This document shows, one piece after another, positions 1 through 8,995 of a DNA stretch of 64,000 nt; position 1 is the stretch's first letter; every line of letters starts with the position of its first letter. The translations under genes and the position numbers were made by a program. Origin of the DNA: Acidithiobacillus sulfurivorans (lineage in GTDB: Bacteria > Pseudomonadota > Gammaproteobacteria > Acidithiobacillales > Acidithiobacillaceae); assembly GCF_018853815.1 (NCBI RefSeq), contig NZ_JAAOMP010000036.1, positions 62,001-126,000 on the forward strand. Reading direction: 5' to 3'. The notes below the pieces were generated by a model. The model did no database searches. It was not told the DNA's origin and saw only the letters and a list, made by a program, of their open reading frames with translations.

Positions 1-815
1 AGTTTGGCACCGTCACGAATCAGGCGATGCGGACCTCGGGACAATGGTGAATGGATCGAACCGGGTACCGCAAATACTTCTCGCCCCTGTTCCATAGCGA
101 GGCGGGCAGTAATCAGGGAGCCGCTGTTTTCCGCTGCCTCAACAATCAGTACACCCAGACTGAGCCCGCTGATGATGCGGTTGCGACGCGGAAACAGGCC
201 ACTATGTGGCGCGGTTTCCGGAGCCTGTTCACTGACGAGCAGGCCATGCTCGATAATCTGGTGCGCCAACTGTAAATGGGTGCGCGGATAAATCAGATCG
301 GCACCGGTGCCCAGTACGGCAACAGTTCCGCTGGCCAGAGCACCACGATGGGCTGCAGCGTCAATGCCCAAGGCCAGGCCGCTAGTGATGATCAGTCCCG
401 TTTCACCAAGACTGCGGGCAAAAGCTTCTGCAGTAGCTGCCCCTAAAGCCGTTGCCGAGCGGCTGCCGACAATGGCCAGCATGGGCTGGTTCAGGCAGGA
501 ACGCTGTCCCCGGATAAACAACAGGGGCGGTGGGTCGGGAATTTGCCGCAGCAAAGGCGGATAATCCGCATCTGTCCAGCGACATAAATCCGTATCGGGA
601 CTATTCAGCCAGCGTCGGTCAGCAGGACGGATAAGGTCATCGGGATCTTTTTGTAGAGCCTGGATTTGTTTTGCGGACAAACCGAGGTCTTGTAACAGGC
701 CGGCACCCGTTTGAAAGCAGGCGGCAGCATGGCTAAAGCGCTCCAGTAAAGCCTGTTGCCGCTGCGGCCCCAAACCGTTAATTCGGCAAAGTGCCAGCCA
801 GGCGGCATCAGACAT
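1..815 (-). CDS. dprA: DNA processing protein DprA, partial (3' end outside window)
   Basis: DprA loads RecA on incoming single-stranded DNA during natural transformation. The minus-strand frame is open from the ATG at 815 to the window edge (271 codons, no stop). Visible are an N-terminal helical region, then the Rossmann-like core: LAIVGSRSATALGAA, SGLALGIDAAAHRG, FPRRNRIISGLS, GSLITARLA and EVFAVPGSIHSPLSRG, all typical DprA blocks. The start codon overlaps the stop of the upstream LysM gene (TAATG), which implies translational coupling; LysM-dprA pairs are common in proteobacteria. The C-terminal winged-helix domain, if present, lies to the left of base 1. Confidence 0.95.
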   Translation of the reverse strand, partial: MSDAAWLALCRINGLGPQRQQALLERFSHAAACFQTGAGLLQDLGLSAKQIQALQKDPDDLIRPADRRWLNSPDTDLCRWTDADYPPLLRQIPDPPPLLFIRGQRSCLNQPMLAIVGSRSATALGAATAEAFARSLGETGLIITSGLALGIDAAAHRGALASGTVAVLGTGADLIYPRTHLQLAHQIIEHGLLVSEQAPETAPHSGLFPRRNRIISGLSLGVLIVEAAENSGSLITARLAMEQGREVFAVPGSIHSPLSRGPHRLIRDGAK

Positions 816-1882
816 TATTTTTGCACAGTGTCATCGGCTGAGGCAGGACTGTGGATTTCATCCCCCAGACGGATGCTCCGACTGGCCATGGTGATGACCG
901 CATAGGAAACCGAGGGGAAAACCCGGAACACCATGATATCGCCAATGGTTTGGTCCGGCAGTGCAAAGGCCTTGCCGGTAACCGCATTGGTTGTTACCCC
1001 GCTACGCTGAATCTGCAGGATATTACCAAGCTTGAGATCGTCCTGGGCACCCTGATCAATAATGACTACCTGGCCGACGGTCAGCGCCGGGTTCCCATCC
1101 AGTTGGCCAATGATATGGCCCACGACAGCATGGAGGGGGGCACTGGGAAAATAATGAGGGATTGCCGTCGTGACTACGGGTACCAGGCGTGCACCAAGAT
1201 CAATTTCTTTGCGCATTTTGGTGATTTGCACCGCAGCGTGATGGCCACTCTGGGTGACCGTCACTTGCCCCAGGTCTTCCAGAGCATAGCCCAAAGAACG
1301 ATGGGTCTTGGCCTGGAATAACTCCGGTCCCAGGGTGACGACTTGGTAGCGGCTGCCAACAGGGGCTTTTTCCAGTCCGACCGTGTAGAGCGTATTCCCG
1401 GTCACATAGGTGGGCCTTTGCTGGGCGGCTGCAGCCAGATAAGGCAGTTGCGCGAAGGTTTTTTTACTGTCGATTACGCCGGGGCTGCCGAGAAAGGGCA
1501 TCACTTCACCGGTAGAAACCGAGGGTACGGCCTCTTTCGACATTTGTGGACGCAGCTCCACAAAATTGGTTCCGTTTTCACTGAAAGACGATGCGAGACC
1601 CAGTTCGGGTTCACCATTGGCACCGTAGCGGATGACAATGCGATCACCAGGATAAATCAGGTTGGGGTTTTGAATGTAGGGATTTTTGTGCCATATCTGT
1701 GGCCACTGCCAGGGATGAACCAGAAAATGGCCGGCAATGCCCCAGAGGGTATCTCCAGGTTTTACGGTATAACTTTGTTGTGTGCGCAGTTGAATCCCGG
1801 CAGGCGCCGCTTGGGCTATTACCGGAGCCAGGGCGCTCAGGCCGAGGGTAAAAACAAGGTTGCGCCATATGTGTTTGTGCAT
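815..1882 (-). CDS. Secreted LysM-domain protein
   Basis: A 355-residue exported protein. Residues 1-25 form a signal peptide (basic MHKHIWRN, hydrophobic core, then AQA-AP cleavage). A LysM peptidoglycan-binding domain follows at about 37-85 (SYTVKPGDTLWGIAGHF ... NLIYPGDRIVI). The remaining 260 residues are an uncharacterised extension found with LysM proteins encoded next to dprA. It probably binds murein in the periplasm. It is transcribed divergently from def, and its stop codon overlaps the dprA start. The function beyond wall binding is unknown. Confidence 0.85.
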   Translation of the reverse strand: MHKHIWRNLVFTLGLSALAPVIAQAAPAGIQLRTQQSYTVKPGDTLWGIAGHFLVHPWQWPQIWHKNPYIQNPNLIYPGDRIVIRYGANGEPELGLASSFSENGTNFVELRPQMSKEAVPSVSTGEVMPFLGSPGVIDSKKTFAQLPYLAAAAQQRPTYVTGNTLYTVGLEKAPVGSRYQVVTLGPELFQAKTHRSLGYALEDLGQVTVTQSGHHAAVQITKMRKEIDLGARLVPVVTTAIPHYFPSAPLHAVVGHIIGQLDGNPALTVGQVVIIDQGAQDDLKLGNILQIQRSGVTTNAVTGKAFALPDQTIGDIMVFRVFPSVSYAVITMASRSIRLGDEIHSPASADDTVQK

Positions 1883-1972
1883 GTAATGATCTCCGCTGGA
1901 CTTCCGCAGGGGATAGTATTAGTCCAAGATACGTTTTTTGCCGGATAGCCCTTCGTTTAATTGGTGGTAAAA

Positions 1973-2476
1973 ATGTCGCTCCTGAAAATACTCGAATTTC
2001 CCGATCAGCGCCTCAAGAATATGGCGCAGCCTATTGTCCGGGTGGACAAGCAGGTCCAGCAGCTTGCCGATGACATGGCGGAAACCATGTACGATGCTCC
2101 AGGGATCGGTTTGGCGGCTCCTCAGGTGGCCGCCGGACAACGCCTGATTGTCGTGGATGTTTCTGAAAATCGCAATGATTTGATGGTCCTGGTGAACCCC
2201 GAAATCATCGCCCATAGTGGCGAGGAAGAAATGAAAGAAGGTTGTCTGTCGGTTCCCGGTGTTTTGGAAACGGTTCGGCGGGCCGAAAAAATTACCCTGC
2301 GGGCAACGACGGTGCAGGGGAAACCCATCGAACTCGAAGCCGACGGTCTGCTGGCCGTGTGCATACAGCATGAAATTGATCATCTCAATGGCACCTTGTT
2401 TGTGGATCATTTGTCGCGCCTGAAACAGAATCTGATCCGTCGCAAGGCGGAAAAGCGGGTGCGTCAGGGTGAGTAA
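1973..2476 (+). CDS. def: Peptide deformylase
   Basis: Removes the formyl group from the N-terminal Met of nascent proteins. All three metal-site motifs are present: GIGLAAPQ (about 45-52), EGCLSVPG (Cys ligand) and QHEIDHLNG (the two His ligands and catalytic Glu). Length 167 residues is usual. I chose ATG 1973 ([11 protein letters not shown]), because alignment with the family starts there; an in-frame TTG at 1961 would add four residues. First gene of the operon def-fmt-rsmB-DUF4390-ntrY-ntrX, overlapping fmt by 8 bases. Confidence 0.97.
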   Translation: MSLLKILEFPDQRLKNMAQPIVRVDKQVQQLADDMAETMYDAPGIGLAAPQVAAGQRLIVVDVSENRNDLMVLVNPEIIAHSGEEEMKEGCLSVPGVLETVRRAEKITLRATTVQGKPIELEADGLLAVCIQHEIDHLNGTLFVDHLSRLKQNLIRRKAEKRVRQGE

Positions 2477-3404
2477 ACGCATTGTGTTTGCGGGAACTCC
2501 CGAATTCGCCCGCATTGTTCTCGAAGAATTACTGGCCGGCACGGAAACTCTGGTAGGGGTGTTTACGCAGCCCGACCGGCCTGCCGGGCGCGGCCGCCAT
2601 CTGCAGGAAAGTCCGGTCAAGCAATTGGCGCTGGAGGCGGGTATTCCGGTTTTTCAGCCGGAGTCCTGCAAAACTCCCGAGGCTCTGGATTTGCTGCGTA
2701 GTCTGCAAGCGGATCTCCTGATCGTCGTGGCCTATGGACAGATACTTCCTCAGGCAATTCTTGATACACCCCGCCTTGGCGCCATTAATGTACACGCGAG
2801 CTTGCTACCCGCCTGGCGTGGTGCTGCCCCCATTGCCCGTGCCATTGTTGCCGGAGACGCGGAAAGCGGGGTGGCCATTATGCAAATGGAAGCAGGGCTG
2901 GATTCCGGACCGGTGCTGAACGTACTGACATGTCCCATACATCCCGAAGACACGGCGGCCAGCCTCCATGAGCGTCTGGCACTTCTGGGCAAAGCCGCCT
3001 TGCGGCAGGCCCTGGACGCGCTCTGGGCAGGGACCGCAACGGCACTGGTTCAGGATGAAAGTCAGGTAACCTACGCGCGTAAGCTGAAGAAAGAAGAAGC
3101 CTTGCTGAACTGGCAGCTTCCCGCTGCAACGCTGGACCGTCAGGTGCGCGCCTTTAATCCCAGCCCCATTGCGCATACGCTGTTTCGGGAGAAAGGATTG
3201 CGCGTCTGGCAAGCCAGACCGATAGCGGCAACGGTGGATATTGCGCCAGGAAACATCACCGCCATCCACAAGGAGAGTTTCACGGTAGCCTGTGGTAACG
3301 GGCAACTCGAATTATTGCTTTTGCAACCAGCGGGCAAGGGAAAACTCAGCGCGGGAGATTTCATCCGTGGGTATCATCCTGTGCAGGGAGAAAAGTTGGG
3401 ATGA
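2469..3404 (+). CDS. fmt: Methionyl-tRNA formyltransferase
   Basis: Formylates initiator Met-tRNA using 10-formyl-THF, the partner activity of the preceding deformylase. 311 residues from a GTG start inside the end of def. Motifs: FAGTPEFA near the N-terminus, the catalytic block [16 protein letters not shown] (Asn, His) and [13 protein letters not shown], followed by the C-terminal OB-like domain. It overlaps rsmB by ATGA. Confidence 0.97.
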   Translation: MSKRIVFAGTPEFARIVLEELLAGTETLVGVFTQPDRPAGRGRHLQESPVKQLALEAGIPVFQPESCKTPEALDLLRSLQADLLIVVAYGQILPQAILDTPRLGAINVHASLLPAWRGAAPIARAIVAGDAESGVAIMQMEAGLDSGPVLNVLTCPIHPEDTAASLHERLALLGKAALRQALDALWAGTATALVQDESQVTYARKLKKEEALLNWQLPAATLDRQVRAFNPSPIAHTLFREKGLRVWQARPIAATVDIAPGNITAIHKESFTVACGNGQLELLLLQPAGKGKLSAGDFIRGYHPVQGEKLG

Positions 3405-4699
3405 GTAAAAAACCAAATCACCAGGAAAGCTCCGGCATGCCCGGCGGAACCGTGCTGCGGCAAGCGGCCATCAAGGTATTGCAAGCCGTGGATGAAGGAG
3501 AAAAAGTGGATCAGGCCCTGGCGGCTACTACAGTCAGCGGCCCGGAGCGCGCCACATTGCAGTGGCTGGTGCTGGGAACCTTACGGGAATATTTGTTACT
3601 GCAGAAATTATCCGGATTACTGCTGCGCAAAAGCTGGCGGGAAGAAGACCAGAATCTGGGTTTTCTTCTGCATCTGGCGCTTTTTGAATTGCGGCATGGC
3701 CAGCGCCCCGCTTTTGCGGTGGTGAACGATTGGGTGGAGATGGTCGAAACTCTCCAGAAAACCTGGGCTAAAGGTCTGATGAATGCGGTTTTGCGCCGTT
3801 TTCTGCGTGAACGTGAAGCTCTGGAAGCGCAAATAGCGGATCCTGATCTGGGTCATCCGGCCTGGCTGGCCGCGCGCCTAAGGGAAGCCTATCCCGAAGA
3901 ATGGCCAGCTATTGCCGCCGCCAACAATCGTCCCGCACCCCTCTGGCTGCGCGTCAATACGCAGCGCGTCAGCCCGGAAAACTATCGGGAGTTGCTGCTG
4001 GCGCAAGGTTTGTCCTGTCATGGGGTGGATTGGAGTGACGCCGCCCTTTGTCTTCCCGAAAGCATTCCGGTCGCCACGCTTCCGGGTTGGGACGCGGGTT
4101 GGGTAGCCGTGCAGGATGCGGCGGCCCAGATGGCCGCGCACATTCTGGCCCCCCAATCTGAAGAACGAATACTGGATGCTTGTGCTGCACCGGGAGGAAA
4201 AACCGCGCATCTTTGGGCATTGGGCGCACGCCGTCTGGATGCCTTGGACCGCTCTGCAGAACGTCTCCAGAAATTACGGGAAGCGCTGTTTCGGCAGGGG
4301 GCCATCGCCCATCTGCAGGCTGCCGATGCCGGTGATCCGGAAAGCTGGTGGAATGGTGAACCGTATGACGCCATTCTCCTGGATGCGCCCTGTACGGGCG
4401 TTGGGGTCATTCGCCGGCATCCCGATATCCGCCTGCGCCGTCAGGCCGAGGATGTCCAGCAGGCCGTGGCTCAACAGCAACGCCTTCTGGAGGCATTATG
4501 GGGTTGTTTGCGCCCCGGCGGTCGTCTTCTTTATACGACCTGTTCGATTCTGCCCGAAGAAAATCTGTTGCAGATTCGGGCGTTTCTGGCGCGCCATGAG
4601 GATGCCCGCCAGCAGGCTCATCCCCTCACCGGACAACATTTGCCGGGTCAGAACGACATGGATGGTTTTTACTATGCCCTGCTGGTGAAAGCTGAATGA
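3401..4699 (+). CDS. rsmB: 16S rRNA (cytosine-967-C5)-methyltransferase
   Basis: Methylates C967 of 16S rRNA with SAM. 432 residues: an N-terminal NusB-like helical domain (about 15-140), then the Rossmann methyltransferase with LDACAAPGGKTAHL (SAM loop), DAPCTGVGVIRRHPD (catalytic Cys in PC) and TTCSILPEEN (second Cys in TC). The start overlaps the fmt stop (ATGA). The def-fmt-rsmB order is the standard proteobacterial one. Confidence 0.96.
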   Translation: MSKKPNHQESSGMPGGTVLRQAAIKVLQAVDEGEKVDQALAATTVSGPERATLQWLVLGTLREYLLLQKLSGLLLRKSWREEDQNLGFLLHLALFELRHGQRPAFAVVNDWVEMVETLQKTWAKGLMNAVLRRFLREREALEAQIADPDLGHPAWLAARLREAYPEEWPAIAAANNRPAPLWLRVNTQRVSPENYRELLLAQGLSCHGVDWSDAALCLPESIPVATLPGWDAGWVAVQDAAAQMAAHILAPQSEERILDACAAPGGKTAHLWALGARRLDALDRSAERLQKLREALFRQGAIAHLQAADAGDPESWWNGEPYDAILLDAPCTGVGVIRRHPDIRLRRQAEDVQQAVAQQQRLLEALWGCLRPGGRLLYTTCSILPEENLLQIRAFLARHEDARQQAHPLTGQHLPGQNDMDGFYYALLVKAE

Positions 4700-5301
4700 C
4701 CCCAGTGCTGGTTTTTGCGCGAGCGGGTGGCATGACGCGGAAGCGCGGCTCGGTTTGGCTGGGTTTGATCCTGGGGTTGTGGTGTTTTATGGGTTCTGGC
4801 TGGGCTTTGGCTGGCACCGCGTTTCACGTGGAACAATTACAGGTCGCGCCAGAAATGAACCGGGTGAAAATCAATGCTCAGGTGCAAATCAGTAAAGAAG
4901 CCCTGCTGCAGGAAATTCTCGATCAGGGACAGACCCTGATCTGGGTCGTGAAAGCGGAATGGCGGGAGCCCGAACCATTTTCCTTTATTACCGGTCTGGG
5001 CACCCATGCGCAAAAAGAAATACGCTGGCAAATTCACTATTATCCGCTGACCAACCAATACGCACTGAAAAATGCAGCAGGCACCCTGCGCTTATTCAAT
5101 CATTGGCAGGATGTTGTCAGCGTCTTGAAGCAGATTCATGATTTCGAATTACCTTTGCAACAGGGGGCGGCACGGGGACGGGTAGCAGTGCGGGTTTATG
5201 TGGATATACAGGCTCTGCCTGTCCCTCTGCGCCTGCGTGCATTGCTGGATCACTGGAAACTGGAGTCCCCATGGACCGTCAGCGCGCTCCTTTCAAACTG
5301 A
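4696..5301 (+). CDS. DUF4390 family exported protein
   Basis: A 201-residue protein of the DUF4390 family, normally encoded between rsmB and an NtrY-like kinase; its function is unknown. The ATGA overlap with rsmB favours ATG 4696, but an internal ATG at 4732 gives a cleaner signal peptide (basic MTRKR, hydrophobic run, WALAG), so the shorter form is plausible. The rest looks like a periplasmic beta-rich domain. The 3' end overlaps ntrY by 31 bases. A parS-like site lies inside the gene at 4820. Confidence 0.8.
   Translation: MTPVLVFARAGGMTRKRGSVWLGLILGLWCFMGSGWALAGTAFHVEQLQVAPEMNRVKINAQVQISKEALLQEILDQGQTLIWVVKAEWREPEPFSFITGLGTHAQKEIRWQIHYYPLTNQYALKNAAGTLRLFNHWQDVVSVLKQIHDFELPLQQGAARGRVAVRVYVDIQALPVPLRLRALLDHWKLESPWTVSALLSN
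4820..4835. other. parS-like ParB-binding site 1
   Basis: CGTTTCACGTGGAACA; its reverse complement differs at one of 16 positions from the parS sequence TGTTCCACGTGAAACA known from Bacillus subtilis. parS sites often lie inside genes near the origin. ParB is encoded 31 kb away at 35540. Function is inferred from sequence only. Confidence 0.7.
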
Positions 5302-7484
5302 GAAACTGGTTACGCGCCCTGAGTGCCGGCGCTGCACCGGAACGCCAGAAGGTTGGCCCCCGCTGGGGCGCCATTTTACTGCTTCTGGCCATTTTAGGCT
5401 TTCTGGCGATCAATTTTTTTACCAGCGCGGGCGGGCCTCTAAGCCGCTATTTTGTCCCTATGTTGGTCATTTCAGCGGGTATTGTCCTTTTTTTGCTGGT
5501 TTTGGTGCTGGTTTCCGTGGTGGCGCTATTGGTCCGGCTGCGTCGGGGAGAAGTAGGCAGTCAGCTCGCCACGCGTTTGGTGATCATTATCACCCTGTTG
5601 AGTTTTCTGCCTGCGGCCGTGGTTTTCGGGTTTTCCTGGCAGTATTTGAATCGGGGGGTCGATTCCTGGTTTAGTTCGGCCGTGCAAAGTGCTCTGGACC
5701 AGGCTTTAAATGTAGCCAAGGCCGGCATTGACCGTTATCGCAATTCGACGCTGCTGGCTGCCGAAAGTATCGCCCAGGCTTTGGTGGGTGAATCTGATAG
5801 TAACGCCATCCTCACCGTCATTGCCTTGCGTGATCAGTACCATTTGAGCAGCGTCACCCTGTTTTCCAGTGATAACCGGATTATTGCCACCAGCAGTAAT
5901 AATCTGGCCTTGGCACCGCGTTTGCCGCGTCAGGAAATTCTGTCCATGGAAGAAGGGCATCCAACCGCAAATATTGAACCTGAAGCGGATGGCAGCCTGC
6001 TGGTCAAGGCGCTGATTCCCGTTCTGAGTCCGCATCTGGGTGAAAGTAACCGCATGCTCTATGTGGAGCAGCCCATTCCCGAACAGCTCACCAAGGCGGC
6101 AGAAGCCGTACAGGTGGCTTATACCCGCTACCATCAGCTCATGCTGATGCGCGAGCCCATGAAAACGGCTTTTCAGCTCAGTCTGGCCGTAGCACTGCTG
6201 TTGGCCGTTTTATCTGCCGTCTGGATGGGGCTGCACCTGGCCCGTCGTCTGACGGCACCTATTGCCCGGCTGGCTGCAGGAACCCAGGCCGTAGCCCGAG
6301 GCGAATTTATCCCCCTGCAAACCATTGCCAGTCAGGATGAGTTAGGCGTTTTGCTGCACTCCTTCAACAATATGACGCGTCAGCTTGCCCGCGCCAAACA
6401 GCAGGCGGCAGCCGCTCAAGAGCAGGCAGAGCAGCGCCGGCTCTATTTGGAAACCATGTTGGGACAGTTATCCAGCGGCATTCTCACCTTTGATGGCGAG
6501 CATTGTCTGGCAGAAATCAATGCGGCAGCGGTCCAGATTCTTCAGGAAGATTTACCCAAGGGTCGGGCTTTGCAAGAACTGCAGGACGGGGCCATTCTCG
6601 AGCCGCTCTGGAAGCTGGTGACCGACTGGGTGGAGCATCCCCGCATCGGGATGCAAAAAGAGCTGCAGCTGGAACGCAGTGATGGACCGCAAACCCTGAT
6701 TGTACACGGCGCACAATTTGCCGACGAAGCCGGCAGCAAGGGCTTTGTTCTGGTGTTTGATGACATCAGCACCCTGGTTTCCGCCCAGCGCAGCGCCGCC
6801 TGGAGCGAGGTGGCCCGCCGTCTGGCCCATGAAATCAAAAATCCGCTGACGCCCATCCAGCTTTCGGCCGAACGGCTGCGCCGCAAATATCTGGAGCGTC
6901 TGGGTGATGAAGGTGAAACCCTGGATCGGGCGACGCGAACCATTATTCATCAGGTGGACGCGTTGAAAGTGCTGGTAGATGCTTTCTCCGAATATGCCCG
7001 GCAACCGCAAATTGAGCTTCGGTCGCTGGAGATCAATCCCTTGATTCTGGATGTTCTGGACCTCTATCGAGGGCAGGAAAGCGGCATTGAAATCCGCGTG
7101 GAACTGGCTGCGGATCTGCCCAGTATTCGCGCCGATGTGCATCGCCTGCGCCAGATTCTCAACAATTTGCTGCGTAACGCCATGGATGCCCTGCAAGGTA
7201 CGGAACAAAGTCCTGCCGGAAAACATATTCTGATTCGCACCGGCTTGACGGACAGCGGCTCGGCAAAGATGCTAGAGTTGAGCGTAATGGACGACGGTCC
7301 TGGTTTTCCGGCAGAACTACTGGCCCGGGTATTTGAGCCCTATGTGACCAGCAAGGTCAAAGGCTCGGGCTTGGGCCTTGCCATTGTCCGCCGCATTGTG
7401 GAAGAGCATGGCGGGGTGATTATTGCCGATAATCAGGGCATTAATGGTGGCGCGCGTATTGTAATGGATTTTCCCCTGGGTTGA
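5271..7484 (+). CDS. ntrY: NtrY-type membrane sensor histidine kinase
   Basis: 737 residues. Hydrophobic segments near 35-55, 65-90 and 105-125, a periplasmic sensor region to about 290, another membrane segment, a HAMP domain (about 325-380), a PAS-like region (about 395-510), then the kinase core. The phospho-acceptor motif is LAHEIKNPLTPIQLSAERLR, diagnostic of NtrY. The ATPase N box (NNLLRNAMDAL), DDGPGFP and GSGLGLAIV are all intact. It overlaps DUF4390 and is followed by its cognate regulator after 21 bases. In NtrYX systems the signal has been linked to nitrogen or redox status; the stimulus here is unknown. Confidence 0.93.
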   Translation: MDRQRAPFKLRNWLRALSAGAAPERQKVGPRWGAILLLLAILGFLAINFFTSAGGPLSRYFVPMLVISAGIVLFLLVLVLVSVVALLVRLRRGEVGSQLATRLVIIITLLSFLPAAVVFGFSWQYLNRGVDSWFSSAVQSALDQALNVAKAGIDRYRNSTLLAAESIAQALVGESDSNAILTVIALRDQYHLSSVTLFSSDNRIIATSSNNLALAPRLPRQEILSMEEGHPTANIEPEADGSLLVKALIPVLSPHLGESNRMLYVEQPIPEQLTKAAEAVQVAYTRYHQLMLMREPMKTAFQLSLAVALLLAVLSAVWMGLHLARRLTAPIARLAAGTQAVARGEFIPLQTIASQDELGVLLHSFNNMTRQLARAKQQAAAAQEQAEQRRLYLETMLGQLSSGILTFDGEHCLAEINAAAVQILQEDLPKGRALQELQDGAILEPLWKLVTDWVEHPRIGMQKELQLERSDGPQTLIVHGAQFADEAGSKGFVLVFDDISTLVSAQRSAAWSEVARRLAHEIKNPLTPIQLSAERLRRKYLERLGDEGETLDRATRTIIHQVDALKVLVDAFSEYARQPQIELRSLEINPLILDVLDLYRGQESGIEIRVELAADLPSIRADVHRLRQILNNLLRNAMDALQGTEQSPAGKHILIRTGLTDSGSAKMLELSVMDDGPGFPAELLARVFEPYVTSKVKGSGLGLAIVRRIVEEHGGVIIADNQGINGGARIVMDFPLG

Positions 7485-7505
7485 CCCAGACTTTCTGGAG
7501 GTGGC

Positions 7506-8909
7506 ATGGAAGCGGCAAGATTGAAGATTCTGATCGTCGATGATGAACCCGATATCTGCCAGACCCTGGCGGATATTCTGGAAGATGAAGGCTATCAGGT
7601 ACAGACGGCGGGCAGCGCAGCGGCGGCAGAGGAATTTCTGCGTGACCAGATGGTGGATCTGGTCCTGCTGGATATCTGGATGCCCGGTGAAGATGGCATC
7701 ACCTTGTTGCGGCGCTGGGCGGATGCGGGTCTGGAGCAGCCCGTGGTGATGATGTCCGGCCACGCCACCATTGAAACAGCCGTACAGGCGACCAAGCTGG
7801 GTGCTTATGATTTTGTCGAAAAGCCGCTGTCTTTGGACAAAACCCTGCTGACAGTTGCCCACGCCCTGGAGGCCAGTCGCCTGCAGCGCGAAAATCGCGA
7901 CCTGCGTGCCCAGACCGGCTGGGTAGAACGGCCCAGTGGGGATAGTCCGGCCATTCGTCAGTTTCGGGAGCAGCTCACCCGGGTAGCCGCTGTAGACTCC
8001 TGGGCCCTGTTGCTCGGCGAAGCGGGAAGCGGCAAGGAAGTTGCGGCCCGTTATCTGCACCGGCAGAGCCGTCGGGCACAGGGGCCTTTTGTGGACCTGC
8101 GTGCTGCCGCCATTGCCCGGCCCAATGTGGCTACGGAACTTTTTGGTAATGAAACCCAGGGCAAACTCATTCGTGGACGTCTGGAGGTCGCCCATGGCGG
8201 GACCCTGTTCATCGACGAAATAGCCGATATGGATCTGGAAACTCAGGCCCGTCTGTTTTCTGCCTTGCAGGAAAAACGCATCATCCGGGTCGGAGGCAGT
8301 ACCCCCGTACCGGTTGATGTGCGCGTCATTGCCGGCAGTGCCCATGATTTATCCCAGGCTGTACAAAACGGCCAGTTTCGCAGTGACCTGTATTATCGGC
8401 TGAGTGCCTTGCCCTTGCGGGTTCCGCCCTTGGCAGCGCGGACGGCGGATATCCCGATACTCATTGAAGAATTTGTGCGTTTTTATGGTGCCCGTGATGG
8501 TCTGCCCGGCCGCCGTTTTGCGCCGGACAGCATGGATGTTCTCAACCACTATCCCTGGCCGGGGAATATCCGGGAACTGCAGAATCTGGTTGAACGCCTG
8601 CTGATTCTCGCTGAAGGCCCGGAAATCAGCGCGGCAGAAATTGAAGGGGCGCTGGGTCTGGATAACCGCATGGCTCTCGCCAACAGCAACTTCGACCAGG
8701 ACGACTTCGGCGGTACTCTCAAACGGGCCCGCGAACGCTTTGAACGGGCTTTTCTTGAGTATCATCTGGCGCGCAATGACTGGAATATTGCCCGCACCGC
8801 TGAAATCGTCGGGCTTGAACGTACCCATCTGTATCGTAAGCTGAAAAATCTCAGCATTGCCCTGAAGGGCGAAAGAAGAGTTGGCGAAGACGGCGAAGAA
8901 GAGGATTGA
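7506..8909 (+). CDS. ntrX: NtrX-type response regulator with AAA+ domain
   Basis: 467 residues: receiver domain (phospho-Asp in VLLDIWMPGEDG), AAA+ domain (Walker A-like GEAGSGKEVAA, Walker B GGTLFIDEIADM) and a Fis-type helix-turn-helix (WNIARTAEIVGLERTHLYRK). The GAFTGA loop that contacts sigma-54 is missing: where ELFGHEKGAFTGA would be expected the protein reads ELFGNETQGKLIRGR. It may therefore act without sigma-54, as proposed for other NtrX proteins. A good ribosome site (GGAGG) precedes the ATG. Last gene of the operon. Confidence 0.93.
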   Translation: MEAARLKILIVDDEPDICQTLADILEDEGYQVQTAGSAAAAEEFLRDQMVDLVLLDIWMPGEDGITLLRRWADAGLEQPVVMMSGHATIETAVQATKLGAYDFVEKPLSLDKTLLTVAHALEASRLQRENRDLRAQTGWVERPSGDSPAIRQFREQLTRVAAVDSWALLLGEAGSGKEVAARYLHRQSRRAQGPFVDLRAAAIARPNVATELFGNETQGKLIRGRLEVAHGGTLFIDEIADMDLETQARLFSALQEKRIIRVGGSTPVPVDVRVIAGSAHDLSQAVQNGQFRSDLYYRLSALPLRVPPLAARTADIPILIEEFVRFYGARDGLPGRRFAPDSMDVLNHYPWPGNIRELQNLVERLLILAEGPEISAAEIEGALGLDNRMALANSNFDQDDFGGTLKRARERFERAFLEYHLARNDWNIARTAEIVGLERTHLYRKLKNLSIALKGERRVGEDGEEED

Positions 8910-8933
8910 ATTCAATACTAAAAACCCGCTCTA

Positions 8934-8962
8934 TTGCGGATTCCTGTGATCCTGCTTAGAGT
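8934..8962 (+). promoter_or_regulatory. Putative sigma-70 promoter of the phosphoketolase-glc operon
   Basis: TTGCGG, 17-base spacer, TAGAGT, located 34 bases before the phosphoketolase-like start in the only gap between ntrX and this operon. Found by eye; not tested. Confidence 0.4.
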
Positions 8963-8995
8963 GGGCGCAATATTTATCGCTACAGGAAGGCCGTT

